Of a stretch of DNA of 64,000 bases, positions 1 through 10,576 are shown piece after piece. The stretch is from Desulfobacula toluolica Tol2 (lineage in GTDB: Bacteria; Desulfobacterota; Desulfobacteria; Desulfobacterales; Desulfobacteraceae): assembly GCF_000307105.1 (NCBI RefSeq), contig NC_018645.1, positions 2,751,501 through 2,815,500 on the forward strand, in the 5' to 3' direction. Numbering within the stretch: the stretch's first letter is position 1; each line of letters opens with the position of its first letter. The translations under genes were made by a program, and so were the position numbers. Under the pieces are notes generated by a model. The model was not told where the DNA came from. It saw only the letters and a list, made by a program, of their open reading frames with translations, and ran no database searches.

Positions 1-12
1 ATACTAAATTAA

Positions 13-404
<392 letters not shown>

Positions 405-417
405 ATATATTTATAAT

Positions 418-1137
418 TTATGTATTCATATGATATAAAATCCTACTGCATTGCGGACATGAAATCAATGAGTTCCCACGCTGCACTTCAATATATAATT
501 GAGGCGGTACATTCATAAAACACCCCATGCACACTTCGTTTTCCACATTGACTACAGCAAGCCCCCCATTCATTTTTGATATCTTTGCAAACCGGTTCAT
601 CAAAGATGGATCAAGACTTTTACCTATTTCTTCCTGTCTGTCAAGATATTCATCAAGCAACTCTCGATCATCTATTGATTTTTTATCAATATCATTTTGT
701 TCAGCATCTATTTGGTCCTTGAGAAGTTTATATTCATTCTCATTTTCCTGAACAATTTTTTCCATTTTTTCTTTTTCATCCAGATGTTCGAGTAATTCAG
801 TTTCCAGAGCGTCTTTGCGTTTTTTGTTATCATCCACTTCTCTTAAAAAAAGCTGATACTCCTTATTGGTCTTCACCATCCTTAATTTTTCATTGCTTTT
901 AACAATACGCTCATCAATGATTTGAATTTCCATTTCAATATCCCGGCAAGCTTTAACAGCACTTGAAAGATTTTCTTTATGATCTTCCAAGGCATTTCCA
1001 AACTGTTTTAACCTGATACTTAAATTTTCTTTTTCCTTTTCAACTTTTTCCAGAACAGTTTTCAGCCTGAAAATTTGAGTTTCAGCTTCCTGGAGTTTGA
1101 CAAGGGTTTCTATATCCGGTTTGGAAATATCATTCAT
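418..1137 (-). CDS. Zinc-ribbon coiled-coil protein (COG1579 type)
   Basis: 239 residues. Residues about 10-175 are a long heptad-rich, highly charged coiled coil. The C-terminus carries a four-cysteine zinc ribbon, C203-x2-C206 and C227-x2-C230, followed by a short basic tail. This architecture matches the COG1579 / C4-type zinc-ribbon family, whose molecular role is poorly defined (nucleic-acid or scaffold functions have been proposed). The gene begins 10 nt after the nif3-like gene, so the two are very probably cotranscribed, with rnpB just beyond. This pairing of Nif3 with the zinc-ribbon protein recurs in many bacteria. Family assignment is firm; function is unknown. Confidence 0.85.
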   Translation of the reverse strand: MNDISKPDIETLVKLQEAETQIFRLKTVLEKVEKEKENLSIRLKQFGNALEDHKENLSSAVKACRDIEMEIQIIDERIVKSNEKLRMVKTNKEYQLFLREVDDNKKRKDALETELLEHLDEKEKMEKIVQENENEYKLLKDQIDAEQNDIDKKSIDDRELLDEYLDRQEEIGKSLDPSLMNRFAKISKMNGGLAVVNVENEVCMGCFMNVPPQLYIEVQRGNSLISCPQCSRILYHMNT

Positions 1138-1147
1138 AACAATATCC

Positions 1148-1963
1148 TTAAACTATAATAAATGGATCTTTCTCTTTTTTGAACTTTTTTATTTGTATAT
1201 TCAGCCCGGCCATTTGAATAGCATGGTCTAATTTATCGGCAAGCAAATCTACTGCCATATGTTCAGAACCAAAATGCCCCACATCAACCAGTCCTTTTGA
1301 ATATTCTTCAACACGTCTTGCTTCATGATATTTTATATCTCCGGTGATATAAAGGTCTGCTCCAGATATCAAGAACTCATCAATCAGTGAGCCACCACTG
1401 CCTGTACAAACAGCAACAGTTGTTACGGGCATATCCATATTGCCTGTTACACGCAGATGTTTTAAATCAAGTTTTTCTTTTATTTGATGAACAAAATGTT
1501 TAAGCATAATCGGAGATTCCAGATATCCAATTCTGCCGATACCTGTCATTTCATCCTTTTGCATAGATGATGACGGATCAACAAGAAAAGCACCGGTTGT
1601 CTTGATACCAATCTTTGATGCAAAATAATCATTTAATCCGTCTTGTGCCTTATCAAGATTAGTATGTGCTGATATTATACTGATTTTTTTTCTTGCAGCA
1701 ATTTCAATCGCTTTGCCCGGCATTCTATTGAAATCAATTGATTTTTCAGGGGAAATCATAAGAGGGTGATGGGTGAGTACAAGGTCTGAATTCCATTTTT
1801 CCGCAGCATTCATTAATGGCAGGGACACATCAAGACCGATCATTATTTTTTTTACTTCCCAAATCAAATTTCCCGCCTGAAGCCCTGAATTATCCCAACC
1901 TTCAGCAATATCAAAAGGAGCTATGATATTGAGAAATCCCAATATATCCTTTGTTTTAACCAT
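1148..1963 (-). CDS. Nif3-like dinuclear metal centre protein (DUF34, YbgI family)
   Basis: 271 residues, a normal length for the short bacterial form without the inserted CutA-like domain. The expected metal ligands are all visible: H65-H66 in LTHHPL, D104 in AHTNLD, and H230/E234 in GHFGSEH. The CTGSGGS loop (about 187-193) is also conserved. Family members form hexameric toroids with a two-metal site. They are often mislabelled as GTP cyclohydrolase I type 2, for which evidence is weak. The gene sits 10 nt upstream of the zinc-ribbon gene in the same direction. A strong hairpin separates it from the tRNA and rpoD upstream, so it probably has its own promoter. Confidence 0.9.
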   Translation of the reverse strand: MVKTKDILGFLNIIAPFDIAEGWDNSGLQAGNLIWEVKKIMIGLDVSLPLMNAAEKWNSDLVLTHHPLMISPEKSIDFNRMPGKAIEIAARKKISIISAHTNLDKAQDGLNDYFASKIGIKTTGAFLVDPSSSMQKDEMTGIGRIGYLESPIMLKHFVHQIKEKLDLKHLRVTGNMDMPVTTVAVCTGSGGSLIDEFLISGADLYITGDIKYHEARRVEEYSKGLVDVGHFGSEHMAVDLLADKLDHAIQMAGLNIQIKKFKKEKDPFIIV

Positions 1964-1983
1964 AAACGACCTACTGACAAATA

Positions 1984-2017
1984 AAAAAAGCGTGGTAGAT
2001 TACCACGCTTTTTTTTA
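1984..2017. terminator. Rho-independent terminator, bidirectional
   Basis: A perfect 12-13 bp stem (AAAAGCGTGGTA / TACCACGCTTTT) with a 3-nt loop is flanked by A and T tracts, so it can act in either direction. On the minus strand it lies about 115 nt downstream of the tRNA and would end the dnaG-rpoD-tRNA transcript before the nif3-like gene. Confidence 0.85.
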
Positions 2018-2129
2018 TATCCGGTTGATATTCTTCAGACACATTCATATGCGAACAATATGTCCTTTACAATGTTTTATTACAATCATGCTTTTATTAC
2101 ATCCATAAAATATACCAGTAACATTTCAT

Positions 2130-2206
2130 TGGTGGGCCCACCTGGAATCGAACCAGGGACCGACCGGTTATGAGCCGGTGGCTCTGCCAAACTGAGCTAT
2201 AGGCCC
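2130..2206 (-). tRNA. tRNA with CAU anticodon (Met elongator or Ile2)
   Basis: A complete 77-nt cloverleaf. The acceptor stem is GGGCCUA/UGGGCCC, the D-arm GCUC/GAGC, the anticodon stem ACCGG/CCGGU with loop CUCAUAA (anticodon CAU), and the T-arm CCUGG/CCAGG with TTCGATT. CCA is encoded. CAU can be elongator methionine or, after lysidine modification, AUA-reading isoleucine. The discriminator A and acceptor do not settle this by eye. It lies 54 nt downstream of rpoD on the same strand. Confidence 0.93.
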
Positions 2207-2260
2207 TTTCATTCGCACAAACTTGGACTATATATACGACTAAGCATTTTATGTCAAGAT

Positions 2261-4168
2261 TTAATTCTCAATAAAGGTCTTAAGTTTTTTACTTCTGGTT
2301 GGGTGTCTCAGTTTTCTCAAAGCCTTTGCCTCAATTTGACGAATACGTTCTCTTGTCACGGTAAAATCCTTGCCAACTTCTTCCAGAGTATGATCAGATT
2401 TTTCACCAATACCAAACCGCATTCGAAGTACCTTTTCCTCTCGTGGTGTCAAAGTCGCAAGAATTTTCCGGGTCTGCTCTGCAAGGCTGAAATCAATGGC
2501 TGCATCCGAAGGAATGGAAAATTTCTTATCTTCTATAAAATCACCCAGATGACTGTCTTCTTCCTCTCCAATGGGAGTCTCAAGAGAAATCGGTTCTTTG
2601 GCAATTTTTAATACCCGTCGAACCTTTTCAATGGGGATTTCCATTTTTTCCGCAATTTCTTCCGGCGACGGCTCTTTGCCCATTTCCTGCACAAGGTATC
2701 GTGATGTCCGAATAAGTTTATTTATGGTCTCAATCATGTGAACCGGAATCCTGATTGTCCTTGCCTGGTCTGCAATAGCACGGGTAATGGCTTGCCTTAT
2801 CCACCAGGTGGCATAAGTTGAAAATTTATACCCCCTTCTGTATTCAAATTTATCGACCGCCTTCATCAAACCGATATTACCTTCCTGAATCAAATCAAGG
2901 AATTGCAATCCTCTGTTTGTATATTTTTTTGCAATACTGACAACCAGTCTTAAATTTGCTCTCACCAATTCTCTTTTTGAAAAATCGGCATCTCTGCGAC
3001 CCTTGTCCACACAATCGACAATCTGCTTTAGACTTTTAGAATCACCCTTAACCTCATTTTTCCTCAAAGCAACCTGGGTTAAAATTGAGCATATATCCTG
3101 ATATAAAATAACAGCTCTATCCTTGGTTATATCAGAATTGGATATGGATGTGGCCCACTGCACAAAGCTTGTTTCATCAGACACCTGATCCAGCATTTTT
3201 CGGGTTTTTACATTAAATGTTTTGGCACATTTTTCCAAAAGATCGTCAACTTTATCAAACCATGTAATTGTATTTCTTATACTTTTTTCTATATTATCAA
3301 TAACATTGGATTCAAACCGCCATTTTTTCAATTCTTCAAATATGATTTCCGTATTGGAGTAAATTTCCTTTGAAACAGTATCGTATTTCTTTGATCTTTT
3401 GTTCTCCTGGAGTAAGATATCTCTTTTTTCTTGATTTTCCCTGTGAAGCTCTTTAATTACATTTAAGGAACTTAAAAATTTTTCCTGTTTGGAAACTTCA
3501 TCTACCACCCCATCCCCTTCATCCACATCTCTTAAAACATGCTTGGGACGCATTGATTTTTTTTCCATTTTTTCACCATACATGAAAATCGTGGACAATG
3601 CGATGGGGCAATCCAGCATGGCTCTCAAGACATCACGTTCACCACGCTCAATCTTTTTTGCAATTTCAATCTCTCCCTCGCGACTGAGCAAAGTAACCAT
3701 CCCCATCTCTTTGAGATACATTTTCACAGGGTCGGTAACAGCACCAAACTCCATATCCGAGCGATCTTTTTTAGCAGAAAACAGGTCTTTATTGGCTTTT
3801 TTTCCCCTTTTCTCATCTTTTTCATCATCATCTTTTTCATCATAGTCATCATCATCTTTTTCAGACGTTTTTTTAACTTTATCATTAACAATCTTTCTGG
3901 ATGATGACTTGACTTTTATTTTTGCAGTGCTTTTTTTTGCGGCCTTTTTTATTGTTTCTTTTTCCGTATCCACAAGCTTGATTCCAAGCTCTTTAAATTG
4001 CATTACAATATCTTCAATATGATCCAATGATTTCAAATCATGGGATATTGCATCATTAATTTCGGCAAAAGAGAGAGAACCGGTTTTTTCTCCTTTTTTA
4101 ATAAGCTTTTGTAATTCTTTCTTAGTCATTATTAAATTCTCTCCAGACTTATTTGTCTTACCTGCCAT
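2261..4168 (-). CDS. rpoD: RNA polymerase primary sigma factor (sigma-70)
   Basis: 635 residues. Region 1.1-like sequence lies near residues 14-75. A very acidic/lysine-rich low-complexity linker (about 85-135) follows, then region 1.2 ([11 protein letters not shown]). After a non-conserved insert come regions 2.1-2.4 ([27 protein letters not shown]), region 3 and region 4 ([31 protein letters not shown]). The start has a GGGAGG ribosome site 7 nt upstream. It follows dnaG by 24 nt, the classic macromolecular-synthesis arrangement (here without rpsU), with a tRNA and terminator downstream. This is the housekeeping sigma factor. The charged linker is longer than in E. coli-type proteins. Confidence 0.97.
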   Translation of the reverse strand: MAGKTNKSGENLIMTKKELQKLIKKGEKTGSLSFAEINDAISHDLKSLDHIEDIVMQFKELGIKLVDTEKETIKKAAKKSTAKIKVKSSSRKIVNDKVKKTSEKDDDDYDEKDDDEKDEKRGKKANKDLFSAKKDRSDMEFGAVTDPVKMYLKEMGMVTLLSREGEIEIAKKIERGERDVLRAMLDCPIALSTIFMYGEKMEKKSMRPKHVLRDVDEGDGVVDEVSKQEKFLSSLNVIKELHRENQEKRDILLQENKRSKKYDTVSKEIYSNTEIIFEELKKWRFESNVIDNIEKSIRNTITWFDKVDDLLEKCAKTFNVKTRKMLDQVSDETSFVQWATSISNSDITKDRAVILYQDICSILTQVALRKNEVKGDSKSLKQIVDCVDKGRRDADFSKRELVRANLRLVVSIAKKYTNRGLQFLDLIQEGNIGLMKAVDKFEYRRGYKFSTYATWWIRQAITRAIADQARTIRIPVHMIETINKLIRTSRYLVQEMGKEPSPEEIAEKMEIPIEKVRRVLKIAKEPISLETPIGEEEDSHLGDFIEDKKFSIPSDAAIDFSLAEQTRKILATLTPREEKVLRMRFGIGEKSDHTLEEVGKDFTVTRERIRQIEAKALRKLRHPTRSKKLKTFIEN

Positions 4169-4192
4169 AAAATGCCTCCCAAAGGCTTAAAG

Positions 4193-5965
4193 TTATAACC
4201 GATTTTGTAATTGCTGAATTTCTGCCTGTTTTTGCTTTAACAAGTCCATCAATTCAGAATCACAGCCCTTTTCCGCACTTATAATTTTACTTGTCAAAGT
4301 GTTTTCCTGCTTTTTTCTTACACGAATAATTCGGTTTATTATAAACAGAGCTGTTTGATTGACATCTTGTTCTGAAAACATGTCATTCATAGCATAAGAA
4401 GCAATAAGCGATTGATCCTCATCATTTTCCATTTTTGCCATAACATTTGTAATGAAGGCTTTTTTATTCGAATCCACACTTATAATTTTCTTTCCAATGT
4501 ACTTTAATTTTTCAGAATAAAAATACTCCAACACATCAGTATTTTTAATTTCCTCTATGATTTCGGGATAATTGAGCATCATTGAAATCATTTGTTCTTC
4601 TCTTCGATCAGATTCCAGCTTATCTTCATTGTTTTTTTTATTCATCAAAAATGAATCTTTCGTATTCTGTTTCAAATACTGTTCCCTGACTTTTTCCAAA
4701 ACAGCTTTTTCATCGATATTTAATGTTTCAGCAAGCTCTTTAACATATAAAGATCTCAATGCACTATCCTGAATCAAACTCAAATGCTGTTTCATATCAT
4801 CTAAAATCCTGATCCGGCCTTCCACGGAAAGCCCATGTGTATCAATGGAAACCTTCAAAAGAAATTGCATAACTGTTTTGGCTTTTAACGCAAGATCATT
4901 GAATGCGTCTTGTCCATGCTTTACAATATAAGAATCAGGGTCATTTCCTTCCGGAAGAACAAGCACTCTTGTATCAACACCTTCTTTCATAAAAATTTCA
5001 ATGCTTCTTTTTGCAGCATTGATGCCGGCTGCATCAGAGTCAAAAACAAGAACCATTTTGGACGCATATCCTTTCAGAATTCTCACATGATCAGAAGTTA
5101 ATGCAGTACCAAGACTGGCTACCGTATTTTTAATACCGTGTTGATAAAGGGATAAAAAATCAAAATACCCCTCCACAATATAAACAAACCCTTCCTGTCG
5201 GCAAAATTGTTTTGCTGCATGCAAGCCATATAGAATACGGCTCTTGATGTAAACAGGTGTTTCAGGGGAATTCATATATTTGGGCATGGCATCATCCATC
5301 ACCCTGCCCCCGAAACCAGCGACCTGCATATTCACATCAAAAATAGGGAACATGATCCGGTTTCTAAACCGGTCATAATACCCATTATTTTGTTTTCTTT
5401 CCAAAACCAAGCCGCATTGGACGGCAACCTTTTTGGGAATTTTCCGTTTTTTTAAAAGATTAACTATCGATTCCCAGTTATCAGGCGAAAACCCAAGTTT
5501 GAACTGCTGAATGATATCTTTGGAAATTCCTCTTTTTTCAAGGTATATCCTTGCTTTTTCGCCTTGTTTTGATTGTTTAAGCTCATCAAAATAAAAGCCC
5601 ATAACAGCTTTGTTTAATCTAAACAGACTCTCTTTAAGGTTGAGTTCATTTCTTGTTACAGGATCAATTTCTTTGGTTTCAATGATAATATTATACTTGC
5701 GAGCCAACATTTTTGCAGCTTCTGGAAAAGTGATGCCATGATATTTCATAATAAAAGACAATACATTTCCGCCCGCACTGCAACCAAAACAATGAAAGAT
5801 CTGTTTACTTGGATTTACAGAAAAAGAGGGAGTTTTTTCAGAATGAAAAGGACATAAACCAAAAAAATTTCTTCCGCTCTTTTTTAAAATAACGGACTCT
5901 GAAATAACATCAACAATATCTGAAGTATTTAAAATGTCTGAAATTTTTTCTTCAGGAATATACAT
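4193..5965 (-). CDS. dnaG: DNA primase
   Basis: 590 residues, the usual length. The N-terminal CHC2 zinc finger is complete: C38, H41, C59, C62 (LCPFHSEKTPSF ... FHCFGC). The catalytic core follows. The TOPRIM domain (about 259-340) has the acidic residue in YIVEGYFD (E265) and the D309-x-D311 pair in FDSDAAG. The C-terminal 130 residues form the helicase-interaction region. It synthesises RNA primers at the replication fork with DnaB. The gene heads the operon with rpoD. No strong Shine-Dalgarno is seen before the ATG, so translation may be modest, as is common for primases. Confidence 0.97.
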   Translation of the reverse strand: MYIPEEKISDILNTSDIVDVISESVILKKSGRNFFGLCPFHSEKTPSFSVNPSKQIFHCFGCSAGGNVLSFIMKYHGITFPEAAKMLARKYNIIIETKEIDPVTRNELNLKESLFRLNKAVMGFYFDELKQSKQGEKARIYLEKRGISKDIIQQFKLGFSPDNWESIVNLLKKRKIPKKVAVQCGLVLERKQNNGYYDRFRNRIMFPIFDVNMQVAGFGGRVMDDAMPKYMNSPETPVYIKSRILYGLHAAKQFCRQEGFVYIVEGYFDFLSLYQHGIKNTVASLGTALTSDHVRILKGYASKMVLVFDSDAAGINAAKRSIEIFMKEGVDTRVLVLPEGNDPDSYIVKHGQDAFNDLALKAKTVMQFLLKVSIDTHGLSVEGRIRILDDMKQHLSLIQDSALRSLYVKELAETLNIDEKAVLEKVREQYLKQNTKDSFLMNKKNNEDKLESDRREEQMISMMLNYPEIIEEIKNTDVLEYFYSEKLKYIGKKIISVDSNKKAFITNVMAKMENDEDQSLIASYAMNDMFSEQDVNQTALFIINRIIRVRKKQENTLTSKIISAEKGCDSELMDLLKQKQAEIQQLQNRL

Positions 5966-6131
5966 CTTTACGACACTGACTCCAAAATTTAACGGTTATG
6001 CAAGTAAAATAAGCTAAGTATTTAAAATCACATGTCAATAATTATCTTTACGGATAATTGTTATTTTGAAATCATTTACTTTCACTATATATGTAAAAAA
6101 GCTTTTGATCATCTGGTTTGTTTAACAATTT

Positions 6132-6719
6132 CTATAGCGTTCCCTTGCTGGAAAGGGCACCCAAAATTTTTTCATCAATTCTGGTAGCCATATGCAACGA
6201 TCGTCCAAACGCCTTAAAAATTGATTCAAGGACATGGTGTTCGTTTACACCATAATAAGAATTAATGTGAAGATTAAAAGCCCCTTGAACGCAAACAGCC
6301 TGAAAAAATTCTTTGGCAAGATACGCATCAAATTCACCTTTTGACCTTAGCGTATCCGGGAAATTATAGACAAGATACGGCCTGTTTGACAGGTCTATTG
6401 TAACCTTTGACAGGGCTTCATCCATTGGGATACTGGCATCTCCAAACCTGACAATTCGCTGTTTTTTTGCGAGTGCTTTCGAAAGCGCTTGACCAAGAAC
6501 CAGGCCGACATCCTCAATTGTATGATGAAAATCAACTTCAAGATCTCCTTTGGCATTGATTTCAAGATCAAAAAAACCATGAACGGTAAAAGCGGTAAGC
6601 ATATGATCAAAAAAAGGAATTCCGGTTAAAACATCAACCTTGCCGGAACCGTCTAAATCAAAACAAATACTAATCTCAGTCTCATTTGTTTTTCGGACAA
6701 CACTTGCCTTTCGACCCAT
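6132..6719 (-). CDS. hisB: Imidazoleglycerol-phosphate dehydratase
   Basis: 195 residues, the monofunctional dehydratase length with no phosphatase domain. The two metal-binding repeats are visible: GIPFFDHML (H39) with HHTIEDVG (H65, H66, E69), and the second NEHHVLESIFKAFGRSLH near the C-terminus. It catalyses the sixth step of histidine biosynthesis, IGP to imidazole-acetol phosphate, using Mn(II). No other his genes are adjacent, so the pathway is dispersed here or the gene was relocated. It is separated from dnaG by 166 nt and is divergent from the SprA-like gene. Confidence 0.96.
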   Translation of the reverse strand: MGRKASVVRKTNETEISICFDLDGSGKVDVLTGIPFFDHMLTAFTVHGFFDLEINAKGDLEVDFHHTIEDVGLVLGQALSKALAKKQRIVRFGDASIPMDEALSKVTIDLSNRPYLVYNFPDTLRSKGEFDAYLAKEFFQAVCVQGAFNLHINSYYGVNEHHVLESIFKAFGRSLHMATRIDEKILGALSSKGTL

Positions 6720-6950
6720 AAATAACCTTTAAATTGCAGTAACACCAGCAAAAATCAACTCATACACGAGCAAAACTCAACAAAAATGAATCTTTTAATT
6801 TACCTAAATCAAAGTTTTTTGTCAAATAATTTTTATTTCGGTAAACTTTCTCTTGCAATGATATTCTTTTTATAAATATACTTTGAATAATGTCAATTTA
6901 AGGAACTGGATATCATTCCACCCTGAAGAATAAAACTGAAACAATAAAAA

Positions 6951-7691
6951 ATGAATATCTCAACCAACACATATGATAATTATCAATCCGGTTTCAGCTA
7001 CCCCTCTGTTCCACACTCAAAAACCTTAAACATTAAACCCCTTGCCGAAAACAACCAGACATTTAATACAGTTTCAAATTCAAATAACAGCACACAAAAA
7101 ACGATTAACCAAACTTCGGAAACAAATAGCCCCAAACAAGAACACACCGGCCTGAGATCACAAGAAACTGAAGAAACTCAAACAATTGCCAAACCCAAAA
7201 CAATGAGTGGAGAGGAACAGACATTAACCCGGGCAGAAATCCAACTTGTTGAAGAACTCAAACAAACTGACATCGAGGTAAGACAACATGAAATGGCACA
7301 CATTGCAGCCGGCGGGAGATATATCACCTCAGGAGCGAATCTCACCTACAAACGTGGGCCGGACGGAAAAGAATATGCTGTTGCAGGTGAAGTCAGCATT
7401 GACACGTCTCCTGTACCTGGAAACCCCCAGGCCACAATCCGAAAAATGCGCCAAATCAAAAACGCTGCACTTGCACCTGCAAATCCATCTTCTCAAGACC
7501 TGAAAGTGGCATCAAACGCAACATCAACAGCATCCAAAGCCCTTTCAGAGTTAGTGACATTACAGGCAAAAGAACAGGCAATTGCCAATGAAAACAAGGC
7601 CTTTGGATCCCCTAAAAAAGCTGCACAGTCATATGAAAAAATAAGCCGCCTGCCTGAAGAAAACAGATCAACCTTCCAAATTGCTGTTTAA
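6951..7691 (+). CDS. SprA-related putative metalloprotease
   Basis: 246 residues. The first 90 are low-complexity, polar and Asn/Gln/Thr-rich, with no signal peptide. The remainder matches the SprA-related / CJM1_0395 family. It has a zinc-protease-like motif HEMAH (H113, E114, H117), then GGRYITSGANLTY, GPDGKEYAVAGEV, a PGNPQATIRKMRQI block and an Ala-rich helix. The biochemical role of the family is not established; gliding or surface roles are suggested only by the name. No clear ribosome site precedes the ATG. Stand-alone, divergent from hisB. Family identification is good, function inferred. Confidence 0.75.
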   Translation: MNISTNTYDNYQSGFSYPSVPHSKTLNIKPLAENNQTFNTVSNSNNSTQKTINQTSETNSPKQEHTGLRSQETEETQTIAKPKTMSGEEQTLTRAEIQLVEELKQTDIEVRQHEMAHIAAGGRYITSGANLTYKRGPDGKEYAVAGEVSIDTSPVPGNPQATIRKMRQIKNAALAPANPSSQDLKVASNATSTASKALSELVTLQAKEQAIANENKAFGSPKKAAQSYEKISRLPEENRSTFQIAV

Positions 7692-7786
7692 TCCTCTTCT
7701 AAGTGTAATATCAATCCTATGCACTGTAAATAATTAATATTATGAATGAATTCCTTTTACTCGGTGATCAAATTTTATATTCACCC

Positions 7787-8326
7787 TTATTTGATAAGTT
7801 TAACAATCTGCTTAAACTGATCACCCTGTGCCGCCCGCATCAATTCAAAAAATATCATTTCAACACAAGTCACCCGGCAGCCTGACTGAACAAGCCTTTG
7901 AATACCAACTTCCTTATTTTCTTTGATTCTGGAAGAAACGCAATCCGAAACGACCTGAACCTCGCAACCTTGATTAATCAAGTCGTATCCTGTCTGAAAA
8001 ACGCAGATATGAGTTTCAATTCCGGTCAAAAGCACTTGATTTCTTCCGGCTTTTTTGAACTTTTCCATAAATTGCGGTTCCCCACAACAAGAGAATGAGA
8101 ATTTCTCAATGGGTGTCTCGCCCACCATACATTTTGAAACCGCTTCAGCTGTCGGACCTAAATTCTTTGGGATCTGTTCCATCCAGATAACCGGCACTCC
8201 AAGAATTTTCATGCCCTGAATCATAACCTCAAGTGATTTAAACAATTTTTCTTTTTCATGCATTAGCTGAGACAGCTGACCCTGAACATCAATCAACAAC
8301 ATAATGGTGTTATCAATGGTAAACAT
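7787..8326 (-). CDS. Isochorismatase-family cysteine hydrolase
   Basis: 179 residues from the second in-frame ATG, chosen because AGGAGG lies 6 nt before it and abuts the first one. The cysteine hydrolase triad is visible: D13 in LLIDVQ, K75 in PIEKFSFSC and C108 in GIETHICV. The non-prolyl cis-peptide region (LTGIETH) is typical. Family members cleave amides or vinyl ethers (nicotinamidase, isochorismatase, YcaC types). The short length and lack of extensions resemble the YcaC-like subgroup. The substrate cannot be told from sequence. Single gene, convergent with the SprA-like gene. Confidence 0.85.
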   Translation of the reverse strand: MFTIDNTIMLLIDVQGQLSQLMHEKEKLFKSLEVMIQGMKILGVPVIWMEQIPKNLGPTAEAVSKCMVGETPIEKFSFSCCGEPQFMEKFKKAGRNQVLLTGIETHICVFQTGYDLINQGCEVQVVSDCVSSRIKENKEVGIQRLVQSGCRVTCVEMIFFELMRAAQGDQFKQIVKLIK

Positions 8327-8579
8327 TATCATCCTCCTTTAGCTATCCATCATTATAAAACACAATTTGTAATCCATGCCGTTTTTTGTTAACCTGATTA
8401 CAGTAAACAAACAATTCAATCGAATTTAATTGAGGCATTATTTTTAATAAAAATTAATACCCCCTTCAAAAATAAGGGAATTTATTGAGCATTTTGTTCT
8501 AAATACTTTTTTAGCACAATTATTGCAATCAACTCTTTAAAAGAATATTTTAAAAAATATTTTTTCAGGAGTCAATTCA

Positions 8580-8933
8580 ATGGTGACATCAATTCAAAGT
8601 AACATATCAGCCTTACAGGCATTTTCCAAGCAAATGGCGGTCAGTGCCAATAATGTTGCAAATACCCTTTCCGATGATTTCAAAAAAAGCCGGGCAATAA
8701 ACACTGAAGGAGAAAACGACCAGGTTAAAACAATCATCACAAAAATAGATACCCCGGGTCCGCTTGTGGTAGATCATTTAAGCGATACCGGAAAATTAAA
8801 AGAACTGTCCAACACCGACATAGCAGAAGAACTGTCCAACCAGATAATTATCAAACAAGAATTTGCAGCAAATACAAAAGTTATTCAAACAAACGAAAAA
8901 ACCACTGGAACTCTTCTCGACCTGATAGGATAA
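8580..8933 (+). CDS. Short flagellar basal-body rod-like protein (orphan)
   Basis: 117 residues, preceded by CAGGAG 9 nt upstream. The N-terminus has the rod-family signature (SNISALQAFSKQMAVSANNVAN) and the C-terminus the matching amphipathic segment (NTDIAEELSNQIIIKQEFAANTKVIQT...LLDLIG), as in FlgB/FlgC/FlgE/FlgG proteins. Both halves needed for the terminal coiled coil are therefore present, but the central domain is only about 45 residues, shorter than FlgC. No other flagellar gene lies in the window. It could be a minimal FlgC paralogue or a stand-alone relic. Confidence 0.7.
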   Translation: MVTSIQSNISALQAFSKQMAVSANNVANTLSDDFKKSRAINTEGENDQVKTIITKIDTPGPLVVDHLSDTGKLKELSNTDIAEELSNQIIIKQEFAANTKVIQTNEKTTGTLLDLIG

Positions 8934-9256
8934 TCTTATGATCATAAAAAAATCAAATATCTTACAATATCAACCTTAAACTTGATACAGGCAGTTTACA
9001 CCCATTAATCAGAGTAACCCAAAGAGGACAGATTTATCTAACAGCTGCCGAGTAATTTTCCGGCATCAGCCATGTTAAGATCGAACCATCATAGACTAAG
9101 GATGCAACCAAAAAACCGAAAATCATCTTTATCGACAGTTAACCTGACGCCTTTCTTCATTTAGATGTACTTAAAGCATAATTTATGCCATACTATGGAA
9201 AATTTAAATTATAGGCTGTTAAAACGTAAAAATTGAAAGAATATTCAGGATATTAT
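8934..9256. other. Intergenic stretch with one hairpin
   Basis: No open frame with coding character was seen. One imperfect hairpin (9038-9078, CTGCCG paired with CGGCA around an AT-rich loop) is present without a T-tract, so terminator function is doubtful. The promoter for the helicase gene should be in the last 100 nt, but no box is convincing. Confidence 0.4.
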
Positions 9257-10576
9257 ATGTCATTTGATGAACTTGGCCTTCGGGTCGAATTGCTTAAAGC
9301 CTCAAAATCCAAGGGTTATACCGCCCCCACACCCATTCAGACCCGGGCCATTCCGGCGATTCTCAACGGACGGGACATTCTTGCACGCGCTCAGACAGGA
9401 ACGGGAAAAACAGACGCATTTGCCCTCCCACTGATTGAAATCCTGAGCCGTAAAAAAGTCAAACGGCGATACCCAAGGGCCCTTGTCCTGACACCAACCA
9501 GAGAGCTTGCACTACAGGTGGGAGAAAGCATCAAGGCCTATGCCAGACGAGTATCCATTCGATGCACCGTGGTTTACGGCGGGGTTAACATAACGCCACA
9601 GATTGATCGACTGAAGCGCGGCATTGATATCCTTGTGGCCACACCAGGACGTCTTCTGGATCTTGCCAGCCACAGAGACCTGGATCTTTCCAGAATAGAA
9701 TTTCTGGTGTTTGACGAGGCCGACAGAATGCTGGATCTTGGATTCAGTGAAGAGATTTCCGAAATCCTTGAGTTTGTTCCGACTGAACGCAGGACCATGC
9801 TGTTTTCAGCCACCTATACACAACAGATCCGAAATCTTGCCCAAATAATGCTTCAGGAACCAGACTATATAGAGGTGACACCCAGCAATACCGCAGCAGA
9901 ATCAATTGTTCAGAAGGTTCACCTGGTGGACAAACCCAATAAACGCGCACTGCTCATACATCTGATCACCACTGGACACTGGACCCAAATACTGGTCTTT
10001 GTCCGCACAAAACACGGGGCAAACAAACTCACGGAGAAACTTGTCGCAAAAGGGATCAGTGCTGCTGCCCTGCACGGCAACAAGAGCCAGTCTTTCAGGA
10101 CACGCACCCTCAAAGAATTCAAAAACGGTGTAATCCGCACCCTCGTGGCAACGGATGTGGCTGCAAGAGGTCTTGACATCAGCAATCTACCCTATGTTGT
10201 CAATTACGATATACCGAGTGTACCAGAGGATTATATTCACCGCATCGGACGCACCGGTCGCGCAGGCGTAAGCGGTATTGCTGTCTCACTGGTCAGTCCT
10301 GATGAGAGACCTCATCTTAAAGCTATTGAAAAACTGCTGAAGCAAAAGATCCCAAAGGAACCGATTGACCACTACACCATGGATGGCACAGTTCCGGATT
10401 TTGTCCTATTGCGCCCCAACAACCCGTCCAGCGAAAAAAAGGCAGACAAACAAATAAAAGAGATTGTCAACAAAAGAAAAGCCTCAAAACAGCGTTCTCA
10501 AACACCTGCCGGGAAAGCAAGATCAAAATCCCGATCCGGCAGAAAAAAACACATCACAAAAAAAAGCGGTTTCTAA
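9257..10576 (+). CDS. rhlE: DEAD-box ATP-dependent RNA helicase, RhlE type
   Basis: 439 residues from the ATG preceded by CAGGA at 7 nt; a TTG 24 nt further upstream is less likely. All motifs are present: Q motif (PTPIQ, about 24-28), Walker A AQTGTGKT (45-52), TPTREL, TPGR (129-132), DEAD (153-156), SAT (184-186), then the second RecA domain with ARGLDI and HRIGRTGRAG. The last 60 residues are a Lys/Arg/Ser-rich tail, typical of RhlE, that binds RNA non-specifically. It probably acts in ribosome assembly or RNA decay, especially in the cold. It stands alone and marks the left edge of the IS-rich island. Confidence 0.92.
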   Translation: MSFDELGLRVELLKASKSKGYTAPTPIQTRAIPAILNGRDILARAQTGTGKTDAFALPLIEILSRKKVKRRYPRALVLTPTRELALQVGESIKAYARRVSIRCTVVYGGVNITPQIDRLKRGIDILVATPGRLLDLASHRDLDLSRIEFLVFDEADRMLDLGFSEEISEILEFVPTERRTMLFSATYTQQIRNLAQIMLQEPDYIEVTPSNTAAESIVQKVHLVDKPNKRALLIHLITTGHWTQILVFVRTKHGANKLTEKLVAKGISAAALHGNKSQSFRTRTLKEFKNGVIRTLVATDVAARGLDISNLPYVVNYDIPSVPEDYIHRIGRTGRAGVSGIAVSLVSPDERPHLKAIEKLLKQKIPKEPIDHYTMDGTVPDFVLLRPNNPSSEKKADKQIKEIVNKRKASKQRSQTPAGKARSKSRSGRKKHITKKSGF

